DNA of 64,000 nt from assembly GCF_050529585.1 (NCBI RefSeq), contig NZ_CP172882.1:2046001-2110000 (forward strand), in the 5' to 3' direction. Positions within the stretch are counted from its first letter, which is position 1, and the number at the start of each line of letters is the position of its first letter. Origin of the DNA: Enterococcus_D sp050529585. GTDB lineage: Bacteria; Bacillota; Bacilli; Lactobacillales; Enterococcaceae. The notes under the pieces are model-generated. The model did no database searches. It was not told the origin of the DNA and saw only the letters and a list, made by a program, of their open reading frames with translations. Shown one piece after another: positions 52,690-61,638 of the stretch. The position numbers were made by a program, and so were the translations under genes.

Positions 52690-52922
52690 GGATAATTTCA
52701 CCTCCTGATCATTTTTTTGATGTCATACATCAACAAAAATCTTGAGTGGTCCAAGTTTTTGTCAAATATTGATTACCATCAATATTCTGATATAACGTTA
52801 TCATAAGAACCTTGTAATATCAAGGATTTTAACGTTTTTGACCTGCTTTTTTTTGGTTTTTTTGCTTTTTTCTAGAAAAGAAGAGCTTTCTTTGTAAAAA
52901 GAAACAAAGTGTGTTAAAATTC

Positions 52923-54233
52923 TTATTTTCTTTTCCGAGGAATGATTCTGATCGGTGTTCCTTCAAAGGTGAATGCCTTGCGAATTTGGTTTTCCAAAAA
53001 GCGTGCATAGGAGAAGTGCATCAGTTCTTCTTCGTTGACAAAAATAACAAAAGTTGGCGGTTTGATTGCAACTTGCGTTGCATAAAAAATCTTCAAACGT
53101 TTCCCTTTGTCCGTTGGTGTCGGATTGATTGCAACAGCATCCATGATGACATCATTCAACAAGGCCGAAGGAATACGCATATTTTGGTTCATGCTCACTT
53201 CTTCGATCAATGCTGGTAATTTGTTCAACCTTTGTTTTGTTACCGCTGAGACAAAAATAATCGGTGCATAATCTAAATATTGGAATTCATCTCTAATCTC
53301 TTCTTCAAAATCCCGTAATGTATTGGTTTCTTTTTTCAGCGTATCCCACTTATTGACGACAATGATGATACCACGTCCTGCCTCATGCGCATAGCCGGCA
53401 ATACGTTTGTCTTGCTCGCGAATCCCTTCTTCCGCGTTCAAGACCATCAAGACGACATCTGAGCGTTCAATGGCGCGCATCGCACGCATGACACTATATT
53501 TTTCAGTGGATTCATATACTTTGCCTTTTTTGCGCATACCGGCTGTATCGATCATTGTGAACTCTTGTCCTGTTTCACTAGTAAAATGGGTATCGATCGC
53601 ATCCCGGGTAGTTCCTTCAATCTCAGAAACAATCACACGTTCTTCGCCTAAAATCGCGTTGATCAGAGAAGATTTACCTACGTTTGGTCGGCCGATCAAA
53701 CTGAACTTAATGATAGACTCATCTTCTTCTTCCGTTTCATCAGTAAAATGCTTGACTGCTTCATCTAAGACATCACCAATACCCAAACCATGACTACCTG
53801 ATATTGGATATGGATCGCCTAAGCCTAATGTATAAAACTCATAAATATCAGCACGCATCTCTGGATTATCCACTTTATTGACAGCCAAAATCACTGGCTT
53901 ATTGCTCTTATATAACATACGCGCAACCATTTCGTCGGCATCTGTCACGCCTTCTCGTGCACTTGTAATAAAAACAATGACGTCTGCTTCGTCGATTGCT
54001 ATCTCAGCTTGATGTTTGATTTGATCCATAAACGGCTCATCGCCTAAATCGATCCCGCCAGTATCGATCACACTAAAATCTCTGCCCAGCCATTCACCTG
54101 TGGCATATATCCGATCTCGGGTCACTCCTGGAGTATCCTCAACGATCGAAATGCGCTCTCCTGCTATCCGGTTGAAAATGGTCGATTTCCCCACATTCGG
54201 ACGCCCAACGATCGCTATTGTTGGATTTGACAT
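52923..54233 (-). CDS. der: Ribosome-associated GTPase Der (EngA)
   Basis: A 436-residue protein with two GTPase domains in tandem and a KH-like C-terminal domain, essential for 50S assembly. Walker A loops are GRPNVGKSTIFNRI (about 10) and GRPNVGKSSLINAI (about 183), with switch regions DTPGVTRD and DTAGMRKKG. NKVD and NKWD specificity motifs are present. The order rpsA-der-hup matches Bacillus ypfD-engA-hbs. Confidence 0.97.
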   Translation of the reverse strand: MSNPTIAIVGRPNVGKSTIFNRIAGERISIVEDTPGVTRDRIYATGEWLGRDFSVIDTGGIDLGDEPFMDQIKHQAEIAIDEADVIVFITSAREGVTDADEMVARMLYKSNKPVILAVNKVDNPEMRADIYEFYTLGLGDPYPISGSHGLGIGDVLDEAVKHFTDETEEEDESIIKFSLIGRPNVGKSSLINAILGEERVIVSEIEGTTRDAIDTHFTSETGQEFTMIDTAGMRKKGKVYESTEKYSVMRAMRAIERSDVVLMVLNAEEGIREQDKRIAGYAHEAGRGIIIVVNKWDTLKKETNTLRDFEEEIRDEFQYLDYAPIIFVSAVTKQRLNKLPALIEEVSMNQNMRIPSALLNDVIMDAVAINPTPTDKGKRLKIFYATQVAIKPPTFVIFVNEEELMHFSYARFLENQIRKAFTFEGTPIRIIPRKRK

Positions 54234-54246
54234 TTTTTACCCTCCA

Positions 54247-54283
54247 TTAAAAAAACTGCATATATGATTACATGCGGTTTTGT
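54247..54283 (-). terminator. Weak hairpin just before der
   Basis: AACCGCAT and ATGCAGTT pair imperfectly and TTTTTT follows on the minus strand, a few bases before the der start. Confidence 0.45.
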
Positions 54284-54341
54284 ATTCAATCTTACTTAGT
54301 TTACCTAAAGCTGCGTAAAGTTGCAAGCCTTCTAAGAAAAC

Positions 54342-54393
54342 AAAAAACCAGCTTATAACAAATTCAAACATCGAATCGTTATAAGCTGTCTGC
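54342..54393 (-). terminator. Terminator of rpsA
   Basis: CAGCTTATAAC and GTTATAAGCTG form a perfect 11-bp stem, with a T-run on the minus strand. Confidence 0.9.
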
Positions 54394-54399
54394 ATACAA

Positions 54400-55614
54400 T
54401 TACTCTTCGTCGCTATCTTTTAACGCATCGCCCAAGATGTCACCCATAGTGAAACCTGTTGATTCTTCAGGTAATTGGTAATCATCTTCATCGGTTTCTT
54501 CTTGTGTATCCGCCTGCTCATTTTTTTCAAGAGCTTTGATACTCAATGCGATTCGATGTTCAGCAGGATTGACTTCAAGCACTTTTACTTGAACTTCCTC
54601 CCCTTCTTGCAAGACTTCATGTGGTGTGGCAATATGTTTGTGTGAGATTTGTGAAATATGGATCAATCCTTCAACACCAGGGAAGACTTCTACGAACGCA
54701 CCAAAACTTGTCAAACGTTTGACCGTACCAGTCAATACGCTGCCAACTGCTGCTTGTTCTTCAATATTATTCCAAGGTCCAGGCAATGTATCTTTGATCG
54801 ATAATGATACCCGTTCTTTATCTGCATCAACAGATAAAACACGTACTTTAACCGTATCTCCCACTGACAATACATCAGATGGTTTGCCCACATGACCATG
54901 AGAAATTTCTGATACATGGACTAAGCCATCGATACCGCCTAAATCGACGAAAGCACCAAAGTCAGTCAATCGGGCAACTTTTCCTTCGATTTCTTGTCCT
55001 TCATATAAATCAGCCAAAATCGCTTCTTTTTGTTTTGATTTTTCGGCTTCAACAACCGCTTTATGTGAGAGAATCAACCGGTTTTCAGAAGGTTCGATCT
55101 CTACGATTTTAAAGGTCAATGTTTTCCCTTTATATTCTTCAAAGTCAGCCACAAAATGGTCTTCCACCATTGAAGCTGGCACAAAACCGCGTACACCGAC
55201 ATCTACGACCAACCCGCCTTTGACAACGTTCGTCACAGGTGCTTCGATGATTTTGCCCTCTTGAAAGTCTTTTTCGATATCTTCCCATACTTTCTTGGCA
55301 TCTAAACGTCGTTTAGATAAAAGATAGCTGCCGTTTTCTTTGTCTTTACCGATTGCTGAGATCACAACCAATTCTAAGACATCGCCCACTTTCACTACTT
55401 CGTTGATGTCTTCGACAGGTGAAGTAGATAATTCTTTCGCCGGAACTACGCCTTCAACGCCGGCACCTTCGATACCGACGATCGCTTGGCGATCTTCAAT
55501 GGCTAAAACCTCGCCTTTTACGATATCCCCTACATTTACTTCTTGGAAATTATCTAAAGCAGCTTCCATTGATTCATTTCCGTTATCAACCTGTTTATTT
55601 TCAAAATCTGTCAT
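54400..55614 (-). CDS. rpsA: 30S ribosomal protein S1 homologue
   Basis: A 404-residue protein with four S1 RNA-binding domains, ending in an acidic tail. Each domain has a G-x-V-x-x-(x)-x-x-F/G-A/G-x-V core (NVGDIVKGEVLAI, VTNVVKGGLVVDVGVRGFVP, VARLTDFGAFVDLGGIDGLVHVSE, VKRLTSFGAFVEVFPGVEGLIHIS). Firmicutes S1 lacks the full six domains of E. coli S1, so its role in initiation is weaker. AGGAGG lies 9 nt before the ATG at 55614. Confidence 0.94.
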   Translation of the reverse strand: MTDFENKQVDNGNESMEAALDNFQEVNVGDIVKGEVLAIEDRQAIVGIEGAGVEGVVPAKELSTSPVEDINEVVKVGDVLELVVISAIGKDKENGSYLLSKRRLDAKKVWEDIEKDFQEGKIIEAPVTNVVKGGLVVDVGVRGFVPASMVEDHFVADFEEYKGKTLTFKIVEIEPSENRLILSHKAVVEAEKSKQKEAILADLYEGQEIEGKVARLTDFGAFVDLGGIDGLVHVSEISHGHVGKPSDVLSVGDTVKVRVLSVDADKERVSLSIKDTLPGPWNNIEEQAAVGSVLTGTVKRLTSFGAFVEVFPGVEGLIHISQISHKHIATPHEVLQEGEEVQVKVLEVNPAEHRIALSIKALEKNEQADTQEETDEDDYQLPEESTGFTMGDILGDALKDSDEE

Positions 55615-55792
55615 CTCTCGTGTCCTCCTAACCAACAATTCTGCATAATTGCACTACATCTTTTAGTTTAAAATAGAATGCAAAAAAAATAAAGCGATTT
55701 CTCTTATTTTCATAAAAAACTCGTGTCTTTTTGACTTAGAAATCTTTTCGTGCCAGTTTTCTCTAGATTTTCTCTATTTTTCTGACTAAAAA

Positions 55793-55828
55793 TAAAAAAA
55801 CAGTGGGAAACACCCACTAGTTTTTTTC
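55793..55828 (-). terminator. Terminator overlapping the cmk stop codon
   Basis: ACTAGTGGG and CCCACTGT arms form the stem, with flanking A- and T-runs. The cmk stop TAG lies inside the 5' arm. Confidence 0.8.
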
Positions 55829-56497
55829 ATACCCTTTTTCCTTGATTGTCTGTTTAATGGCTGCCACGACTTCTTTGATCGACATACCGGAGGTGTCGAT
55901 GCGCACAGCATCTTCGGCCTGTTTCAATGGTGAGACTGCACGATGAGAATCTAAGTAATCTCGTTGCTCAATTTCTTGTTTCAACACATCAAAAGTTGTA
56001 TCGATCCCTTTTTCTTGATTCTCTTTAAATCGACGTTCTGCCCGCTCTTGTACACTTGCCACCAAGAAAATCTTGACCTCTGCTTGCGGAAGCACAGCGG
56101 TTCCGATATCTCGGCCATCCATGACGACTCCGCCCTCTACAGCGATGGCTTGTTGTTGTTCTACAAGTTTCTTTCTAACAGCCGGATGTGCCGATACCTC
56201 AGAAACAGCATTGGTGACTTCTGGCTGACGAATCGCCTCCGTCACTTCCTCTGTGCCGACAAAGACATCTTGTCCATCTTTTTTGGGCTTAAAGGTGATC
56301 GGATATTGATCGATCAATGCAGCAATAGCCGCTTCATCGTCAAGTGCACATCCTGTTTTTAATGCCAGATAAGTAATGCTTCGATACATTGCCCCCGTAT
56401 CGGTATATACAAAACCTAGCTCATTTGCAATGATTTTTGCCACGGTACTTTTGCCTGATGAAGCCGGTCCATCAATCGCGATATTGATTTTTTTCAT
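55817..56497 (-). CDS. cmk: Cytidylate kinase
   Basis: A 226-residue P-loop NMP kinase that phosphorylates CMP and dCMP. The P-loop is IDGPASSGKSTVAKIIA (about 8-24), DTGAMYRSIT follows, then MDGRDIGTAVLP and RAERRFKENQEKG. It lies upstream of rpsA on the same strand, as in many bacteria. Its stop codon sits in the terminator stem. Confidence 0.96.
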   Translation of the reverse strand: MKKINIAIDGPASSGKSTVAKIIANELGFVYTDTGAMYRSITYLALKTGCALDDEAAIAALIDQYPITFKPKKDGQDVFVGTEEVTEAIRQPEVTNAVSEVSAHPAVRKKLVEQQQAIAVEGGVVMDGRDIGTAVLPQAEVKIFLVASVQERAERRFKENQEKGIDTTFDVLKQEIEQRDYLDSHRAVSPLKQAEDAVRIDTSGMSIKEVVAAIKQTIKEKGYEKN

Positions 56498-56571
56498 TCG
56501 TTGATTGCGCCTCGTTTCTGTGCAATGATCGAAAATAGTTCATTGATCTTTGCTTCAATTGTCTCATTCAA

Positions 56572-56602
56572 GAAAAAAAACCGCCAAAGCGGTTTTTTAT
56601 TT
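56572..56602 (-). terminator. Terminator of the LysM protein gene
   Basis: AAAACCGC and GCGGTTTT arms with a short CAAA loop; T-run on the minus strand, overlapping the stop. Confidence 0.85.
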
Positions 56603-57217
56603 AATTCGTAGTGTATCACCTGGGTATAGCATAAAATTATTTGGATCGATACCGTTCAATTCATACAATGTTTCCACTGAAATACCATTGCGGGCAGCGA
56701 CTTGCTCTGGTCCCTCACCAGCTTGTACAGTTGTATATTGTTCTGTCGTCCCTTGATCCGTTTGGGTGTTGTCATCAGCCGCGCCATTGTTTTGCTCTTC
56801 AGAAGATGCACTGCTTGACGGTGCTGGAGCAGAACTGCTGCTTGATGATGTGCTTGATGAACTAGACGACGAACTCGATGCACTAGATGATTCGCTTGTT
56901 GATGAGCTAGTAGACTCTGTTGTAGATGATTCTGTCGTCGATGATTCTGTTGTGGATGAAGCCGTGCTTTCTGACGTGCTGCTGTCAGCCACTACCCCAG
57001 AATCATTATTATGATTCAAGACCCAGATCCCTGCACCTACAGGAATAGCCACGATCAAGAAAAGCAAAACTAGCACGATCGTCAAAAAGAGTGAATTCCC
57101 CCGTTTTTGTTGTCGATGTTGTGATCTTGATGCAGAATCTTCATATTCTGTATCATATATTGGTTGTTCCCACGGTTCTTGATTTTCTGAATTATAGTTG
57201 TTGTCTTTCTTACTCAC
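56597..57217 (-). CDS. Membrane-anchored LysM protein (YpbE-like)
   Basis: A 206-residue protein: charged cytoplasmic N-terminus (1-40), one membrane helix (LFLTIVLVLLFLIVAIPVGAGIWV), an extracellular Ser/Thr/Glu-rich low-complexity linker (about 75-145), and a C-terminal LysM domain (YTTVQAGEGPEQVAARNGISVETLYELNGIDPNN). It should hold the cell membrane close to peptidoglycan. It occupies the YpbE position beside recQ-ypbB-fer. The linker has tandem TESST-type units. Confidence 0.88.
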   Translation of the reverse strand: MSKKDNNYNSENQEPWEQPIYDTEYEDSASRSQHRQQKRGNSLFLTIVLVLLFLIVAIPVGAGIWVLNHNNDSGVVADSSTSESTASSTTESSTTESSTTESTSSSTSESSSASSSSSSSSSTSSSSSSAPAPSSSASSEEQNNGAADDNTQTDQGTTEQYTTVQAGEGPEQVAARNGISVETLYELNGIDPNNFMLYPGDTLRIK

Positions 57218-57289
57218 TCGTATTCCCTCCTAGTATCGTTCCGCTGTATTATACCATAGGTCAATGAAAACTGTCCTGCAAAAACTAAA

Positions 57290-58672
57290 TCAATTTACAT
57301 CTTTAAACATTTTTAGTAAAAGGGCGCGCCAAGTATCTTTTTCTTCTGTAAAAACCTTCTCTTTTTCTTGATCGATCGTCAACCCATCGTTATCGCAACA
57401 AGGATCGATCGATTGCGATTGCTCACCAAAATACTGCAGCAAGAAGGTTCGTCGGCAGGTCTCCAAGTCGATATAACGCAGCATTTCTCTCAACTTTGAT
57501 CGTTTGTTTTGTTCATTTTGTGCTACTACTTGCTGCCACTGATCAATACCCAGCTTACGGGTTTTTTGCAGCCACTTTTCTTGCAGCGGAGTCAATGTTA
57601 CTGCCTGATTGGTATCATAAGCACCAACAAGTTGCTTGATTTGTTCTTGGGTTTCCCGCTGAAAGAAATAATGGATCTGCTCATCATGGGCTTGATACAG
57701 TAAAATAGCCCGACTTGCCAAGCCATCCCGGCCAGCTCGGCCGATTTCTTGGCTATAATTCTCTAAGGAATCTGGCAAGTCATAATGAATAACAAAGCGG
57801 ATATCACTTTTATTGATCCCCATGCCAAATGCATTGGTTGCCACCAACAATTGCAACTGATTTTGGGAAAATTGCTGTTGCAGCATTTTTCGTTGATCAC
57901 TGGCCAGTCCACCATGATAAAAGCCGACGGCGTAGTCTTTTTTTAAGGATCGATAGACCTCTTCTACTTGATTTCGCGTGGCACAATAGATGATTCCTGC
58001 TCCATTCAACCGTTTTAAATAAGATTGCAGCGTTGAAAGCTTATCCGTTGTCTTTTCAACGATCAGCCCGATATTGCTGCGGTTCATTGAATAACGGAAA
58101 ACCGCAACCTCTCCTTGCAATAGATATTTACGAATATCGGCCTCCACTTCTTTAGTCGCTGTTGCCGTCAACGCCAGCGTCGTCGGAAAATGTAATTTCT
58201 TTCTGGCGTAAGCCAAGTCAAGATATTCCGGACGAAAATCAATGCCCCACTGAGAAACACAATGGGCTTCATCCACCACGAACAAAGCAATCGGCACATG
58301 ACTCAAGCGGTTGATGACTGATTCTTGTAAGAGCATCTCTGGGCTTAAAAATAAAAATTTATACATATGTAGATGTTCAAGAACATAGTGCCTGTCCATG
58401 CCGGTCAGCTGACTGTTGAAAGCAATCGCTCGTTTTTCTCCATGTTTTTGCAAGCCAAATACCTGATCTTCCATCAAAGAAACCAAAGGCGAAACAATAA
58501 TGACTAGGCCTTCTAACAGATAGCCGGGTAATTGATAGCACAGGCTTTTCCCGTTGCCTGTCGGCATGATGGCCAATGTATTTCGTTGATGCAGCACACT
58601 TTCGATGACTTCTTTTTGGCCTGCACGAAATTCTTCAAACCCAAAATAGTGTTTTAAGTCATTTTTTAACAT
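57290..58672 (-). CDS. recQ: ATP-dependent DNA helicase RecQ (short RecS type)
   Basis: A 460-residue SF2 helicase. Walker A is MPTGNGKSLCYQLP (about 40), the DEAH box VVDEAHC, then GLTATATKEVEADI-like and QEIGRAGRDGL motifs. The zinc-binding region has the Cys series CRRTFLLQYF...DPCC. The HRDC domain is absent, the short RecS form. The ATG at 58672 has AAGGG upstream and overlaps the ypbB end by 7 bp. Adjacent ypbB and fer copy the Bacillus order. Confidence 0.93.
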   Translation of the reverse strand: MLKNDLKHYFGFEEFRAGQKEVIESVLHQRNTLAIMPTGNGKSLCYQLPGYLLEGLVIIVSPLVSLMEDQVFGLQKHGEKRAIAFNSQLTGMDRHYVLEHLHMYKFLFLSPEMLLQESVINRLSHVPIALFVVDEAHCVSQWGIDFRPEYLDLAYARKKLHFPTTLALTATATKEVEADIRKYLLQGEVAVFRYSMNRSNIGLIVEKTTDKLSTLQSYLKRLNGAGIIYCATRNQVEEVYRSLKKDYAVGFYHGGLASDQRKMLQQQFSQNQLQLLVATNAFGMGINKSDIRFVIHYDLPDSLENYSQEIGRAGRDGLASRAILLYQAHDEQIHYFFQRETQEQIKQLVGAYDTNQAVTLTPLQEKWLQKTRKLGIDQWQQVVAQNEQNKRSKLREMLRYIDLETCRRTFLLQYFGEQSQSIDPCCDNDGLTIDQEKEKVFTEEKDTWRALLLKMFKDVN

Positions 58673-59664
58673 TGGATTCCCTTCTTTTGTGCAATTTGAA
58701 AGAGCCGGATCGTCAAAAAATCTGCCCCCAGCATTTGTTGCAATTCTTGATAGCGGTACCGCCATGAACAGACAGGCAAATGAGTATATATCTGACGATC
58801 AAAGCGTGTATAGGGAAAGTGTTCGTCTAACAAAGCCCACTCAATCAAATGGTCATTGACAGTCCCTTCTTTTAAATTTCTTTGGCGCATGATATCTTTG
58901 ACAGACAAACCATTTTGAAACAATCTTCGTGTATCAAGCATGCTTTGATTCAAATTCCGTTGCAAAAAAGGCGCCAAGATGCGGGAAAGAATCGGTGTTT
59001 TCTGATTTTCTACATGGGCGATAAATCGTTGGATGGCTGCAGCCGTGTACAATTGGTCCCACGGTTGTTGCTGATAAAGATCAGGGACCAACTGAAAAAA
59101 TGTTTTCCCTAAAACTTGCGGTCCCGTCAACGTACCCGCCAAAAAGTCTGCTGTTTCAGCAGGCAATCGTTCAAAGACTTGCCAGAGTTCTTGAAACAAA
59201 TTGTTTTTTACATCAGGTACTTGCTGCAGAATATGCCTGACAGGTTCTGTATACATTGGCGTGTTTTCTACTGGGATATAGTGATTGGTCACGCCTTGAT
59301 AGCTGACTGCTTGGACCAGCAAGCACAGCAAACGCCAAGACTCTTGCCATGTTCGTCCATACCGATAATAAGAGGCTTGTTCGAGTATTTGTTTGTACGG
59401 CAAAAGAGCGTCTTTGAAATCCTCGTCTGTATTGAGCAACCCTTGTTGATCAGTTACCAAATTCCCCTTGTTCAACAAATAATCGATTCGTTGCTGAAAA
59501 TAGGCCTCGTCTAGGTCAGGCAGCGCCTGAAAAAGACCCAACCGATCATAAAAACAACCATAACTTAGTACTGAACTGGTACGTTTACCTACCAATAACT
59601 GATAAAGTGTTGATGGTCGCAACTTGTCACTGTGCGCAAAGAGCGCTAAAATAAACACATCCAT
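58666..59664 (-). CDS. ypbB: YpbB family helix-turn-helix protein
   Basis: A 332-residue protein of unknown function, paired with recQ in many Firmicutes. The middle is helical without catalytic motifs. The C-terminal helix-turn-helix is LFQNGLSVKDIMRQRNLKEGTVNDHLIEWAL (about 260-290). GGAGG lies before the ATG at 59664. It is divergent from fer with only 25 bp between start codons. A DNA-binding partner of RecQ is a reasonable guess from context. Confidence 0.87.
   Translation of the reverse strand: MDVFILALFAHSDKLRPSTLYQLLVGKRTSSVLSYGCFYDRLGLFQALPDLDEAYFQQRIDYLLNKGNLVTDQQGLLNTDEDFKDALLPYKQILEQASYYRYGRTWQESWRLLCLLVQAVSYQGVTNHYIPVENTPMYTEPVRHILQQVPDVKNNLFQELWQVFERLPAETADFLAGTLTGPQVLGKTFFQLVPDLYQQQPWDQLYTAAAIQRFIAHVENQKTPILSRILAPFLQRNLNQSMLDTRRLFQNGLSVKDIMRQRNLKEGTVNDHLIEWALLDEHFPYTRFDRQIYTHLPVCSWRYRYQELQQMLGADFLTIRLFQIAQKKGIQC
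59624..59652 (+). promoter_or_regulatory. Promoter of fer inside the ypbB coding start
   Basis: TTGTCA (59624-59629) and TAAAAT (59647-59652), 17-bp spacer. It lies within the first codons of the divergent ypbB and its upstream DNA. Confidence 0.6.
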
Positions 59665-59689
59665 ATTTGCCTCCAGAAAGGAAAGTCTG

Positions 59690-59905
59690 ATGTCACAACG
59701 CTGTAAAATCATCCCAGAACGGTGTATCGCTTGTGGACTATGCGCCCTTTATGCACCGAATATCTTTGACTATGATGAAGACGGAATCGTCTTATTTGCC
59801 CAAGAACCCACCGCTCGCCAACAGTTTATCATAGATGCAGAACAAGAAAAAGTCCAAACTGCCTATCGTAAATGTCCAACGCGTGCGATTATTTTAGAAA
59901 AATAA
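59690..59905 (+). CDS. fer: Ferredoxin [4Fe-4S]
   Basis: A 71-residue ferredoxin. The cluster ligands are ERCIACGLC (three Cys) and the distal YRKCPTRAI (fourth Cys, about residue 63), the one-cluster pattern of Bacillus Fer. It carries electrons in the cytoplasm, with an unknown partner. The ATG at 59690 has AAAGGAAAG upstream. It keeps the Bacillus order with ypbB and ribU (ypaA). Confidence 0.93.
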   Translation: MSQRCKIIPERCIACGLCALYAPNIFDYDEDGIVLFAQEPTARQQFIIDAEQEKVQTAYRKCPTRAIILEK

Positions 59906-59908
59906 ACC

Positions 59909-59953
59909 ATAAAAAACCCACAAACAGTCGCTGCTTGCGACGATTTGTGGGTT
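59909..59953. terminator. Bidirectional terminator between fer and ribU
   Basis: AACCCACAAA-N2-GTCGC and GCGAC-N2-TTTGTGGGTT form a long stem. The T-run is strongest on the minus strand (ribU). Confidence 0.85.
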
Positions 59954-59975
59954 GCTTCATTTCATTGGTTCAAGA

Positions 59976-60569
59976 TTATTTTCGAACAGATGCATGGTGC
60001 GGTTGTTTTCGTGCCAACCATGGCAACAACTTTGCATGCAGTACCAAAAAGATACCACTGACGATTGCACCCTTGATGATGTTGAACGGAAAAATACCGA
60101 TCGCAACATAGCGTGCCAGAGACATACCAAGGAATTGATTTGCGTTCATACCAAAGAAATGCAGATACAATGGTGTGATCACAAATAGATTGGCAATACT
60201 CATAAATACGGCCATAGAAAGAATACCGCTGATCACACCGATTGTTTTATTTTTGCGATGGATCCCTTTACGGAAAAAATAATACATCGGCAATGTAAAG
60301 GCACATGTAGCAAAGAAACTAGCTGCATCTCCTACTAAATCAGCCGGTGAAAATCCAGATAAAAATAAATGTAAAATCGAGCGTAACAATGCAGTCAGCA
60401 CGCCGCTAAGCGGGCCAAAGAGAAACATCATGATCATCACTGGGATGTCACTAAAATCAATTTTCAAAAAACTAAATGCTGGAAAAATCGGGAAAGCGAT
60501 AAATTGCAACACTGTACCCATCGCCGCACACATGGCAATTGTGACCATTCTTCTTGTCTTGTTGTTCAT
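59976..60569 (-). CDS. ribU: Riboflavin ECF transporter S component RibU (YpaA)
   Basis: A 197-residue membrane protein with about five or six helices. The N-terminus RRMVTIAMCAAMGTVLQFIAFPIFPAFSFLKIDFSDIPVMI carries the typical RibU/ThiT-like DFSDIP motif. It is the substrate-binding S component that uses the shared EcfAA'T module, which is not in this window. An FMN riboswitch before it confirms flavin control. AGGAGG lies before the ATG at 60569. Confidence 0.93.
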   Translation of the reverse strand: MNNKTRRMVTIAMCAAMGTVLQFIAFPIFPAFSFLKIDFSDIPVMIMMFLFGPLSGVLTALLRSILHLFLSGFSPADLVGDAASFFATCAFTLPMYYFFRKGIHRKNKTIGVISGILSMAVFMSIANLFVITPLYLHFFGMNANQFLGMSLARYVAIGIFPFNIIKGAIVSGIFLVLHAKLLPWLARKQPHHASVRK

Positions 60570-60652
60570 CAGTACAAAATCCTCCTAAGTTCAGGACTCC
60601 TCTTCAAACGAACCTATTAAATTTCCGTTGGCATTTCTTGTCGGCGCCTGAC

Positions 60653-60697
60653 AAAAAATGCCCTCTTTTTTCCACAGGGAAAAAAGAGGGCATTCGA
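60653..60697 (-). terminator. FMN-riboswitch terminator before ribU
   Basis: On the minus strand ATGCCCTCTTTTTTCC and GGAAAAAAGAGGGCAT form a perfect 16-bp stem with TTTTTT after it, between the aptamer and the ribU start. Confidence 0.9.
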
Positions 60698-60725
60698 AAT
60701 AACCATAGGTAAATCAAATACGCTC

Positions 60726-60845
60726 TATCTTCTTTATCCAGACTGTACTGTCGGTATCGGAATTTCACCGATTCAGCTATTTCAAAGAAATAGGTCGTGG
60801 ACTATAACCACCGGTCGGGAATTGCACCCTGCCCCTGAAGACGAA
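60726..60845 (-). promoter_or_regulatory. FMN (RFN) riboswitch aptamer
   Basis: The minus strand contains the conserved RFN blocks: CAGGGGCAGGGTGCAATTCC, GACCGGTGGTTATAGTCCACGA, GGTGAAATTCCGATACCGACAGTACAGTCTGGAT with the paired closing helix. When FMN is plentiful the terminator downstream forms and ribU is off. Confidence 0.96.
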
Positions 60846-60869
60846 CCTTTATTTTATATTACATCATCT

Positions 60870-60897
60870 ATTATACATAAAAAATTTTTTTTGACAA
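60870..60897 (-). promoter_or_regulatory. Promoter of ribU
   Basis: TTGTCA (60892-60897) and TATAAT (60870-60875) on the minus strand, 16-bp spacer, just before the FMN aptamer. Confidence 0.75.
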
Positions 60898-60919
60898 ATG
60901 CTTTTATTTGCCTGAATTG

Positions 60920-61636
60920 TTACTTAATACTATTTTTAAGTTGACTCACTTCTTTTTTGGACAACTCACGAAATTCACCCGGTCTCAAGCCATCTAATGT
61001 CAACGGCCCATAAAGTTCTCGTTTTAATTTTTGGACCGGCAGCCCCACAGCCTTCAACATATTTTTGACTTGATGGTTGCGCCCTTCATGGATCGTCAAT
61101 TGCACGATACTAGTCTGAGCAGCCATATCCGTGGAAAGAATCTCAAATCGCGCTGGCGCTGTTTTACGTCCTTCAATACGGATCCCTTTCGTTAAAGGCA
61201 ACAATTGTTTCTTATCGGCAACGCCTTTAACTTTTGCAACATAGACTTTATCCACTTCATGTTTGGGATGCATCAACGTTTGTGACAATTCTCCATCATT
61301 GGTCAGCAACAAAAGACCTGACGTATCATAATCTAAACGTCCTACTGGATAGATCCGGGCAGTTATACCTTCGAAATAATCTAATACAACTTTCCGTTTT
61401 TTGTCATCACTGACTGCTGAAATCACACCCCGTGGTTTATAGAATAAATAATAGACATGTTGTTCCTGTTCGATTGGTACACCATCGACTTCAACCACAT
61501 CTTTACTGCTGACTTGTACACCCAATTCTTTGATTACTTGACCATTGACCCGGACACGGCCAGCTGTGATCAATCCTTCTGCTTTTCTTCTTGAGGTGAT
61601 TCCTGCGTGAGCGATCACTTTTTGCAAACGTTCCAT
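60920..61636 (-). CDS. rluB: 23S rRNA pseudouridine synthase RluB family
   Basis: A 238-residue RsuA/RluB-type enzyme with an N-terminal S4 domain (LQKVIAHAGITSRRKAEGLI) and the catalytic Asp in YPVGRLDYDTSGLLLLTNDGEL (about 105). Three ATG codons stand in a row; I take the third (61636), since GAAGGAG lies 7 nt before it, and it leaves a 2-bp gap to scpB. It belongs to the xerD-scpA-scpB-rluB group conserved in Firmicutes. Confidence 0.94.
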   Translation of the reverse strand: MERLQKVIAHAGITSRRKAEGLITAGRVRVNGQVIKELGVQVSSKDVVEVDGVPIEQEQHVYYLFYKPRGVISAVSDDKKRKVVLDYFEGITARIYPVGRLDYDTSGLLLLTNDGELSQTLMHPKHEVDKVYVAKVKGVADKKQLLPLTKGIRIEGRKTAPARFEILSTDMAAQTSIVQLTIHEGRNHQVKNMLKAVGLPVQKLKRELYGPLTLDGLRPGEFRELSKKEVSQLKNSIK

Positions 61637-61638
61637 CA

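Noticed and set aside
56766..57014. Asp/Leu-rich open frame on the plus strand
   Set aside because: It is the antisense of the Ser-rich linker of the LysM protein; its composition is a mirror of TCX/AGX codons. No ribosome site or homology.
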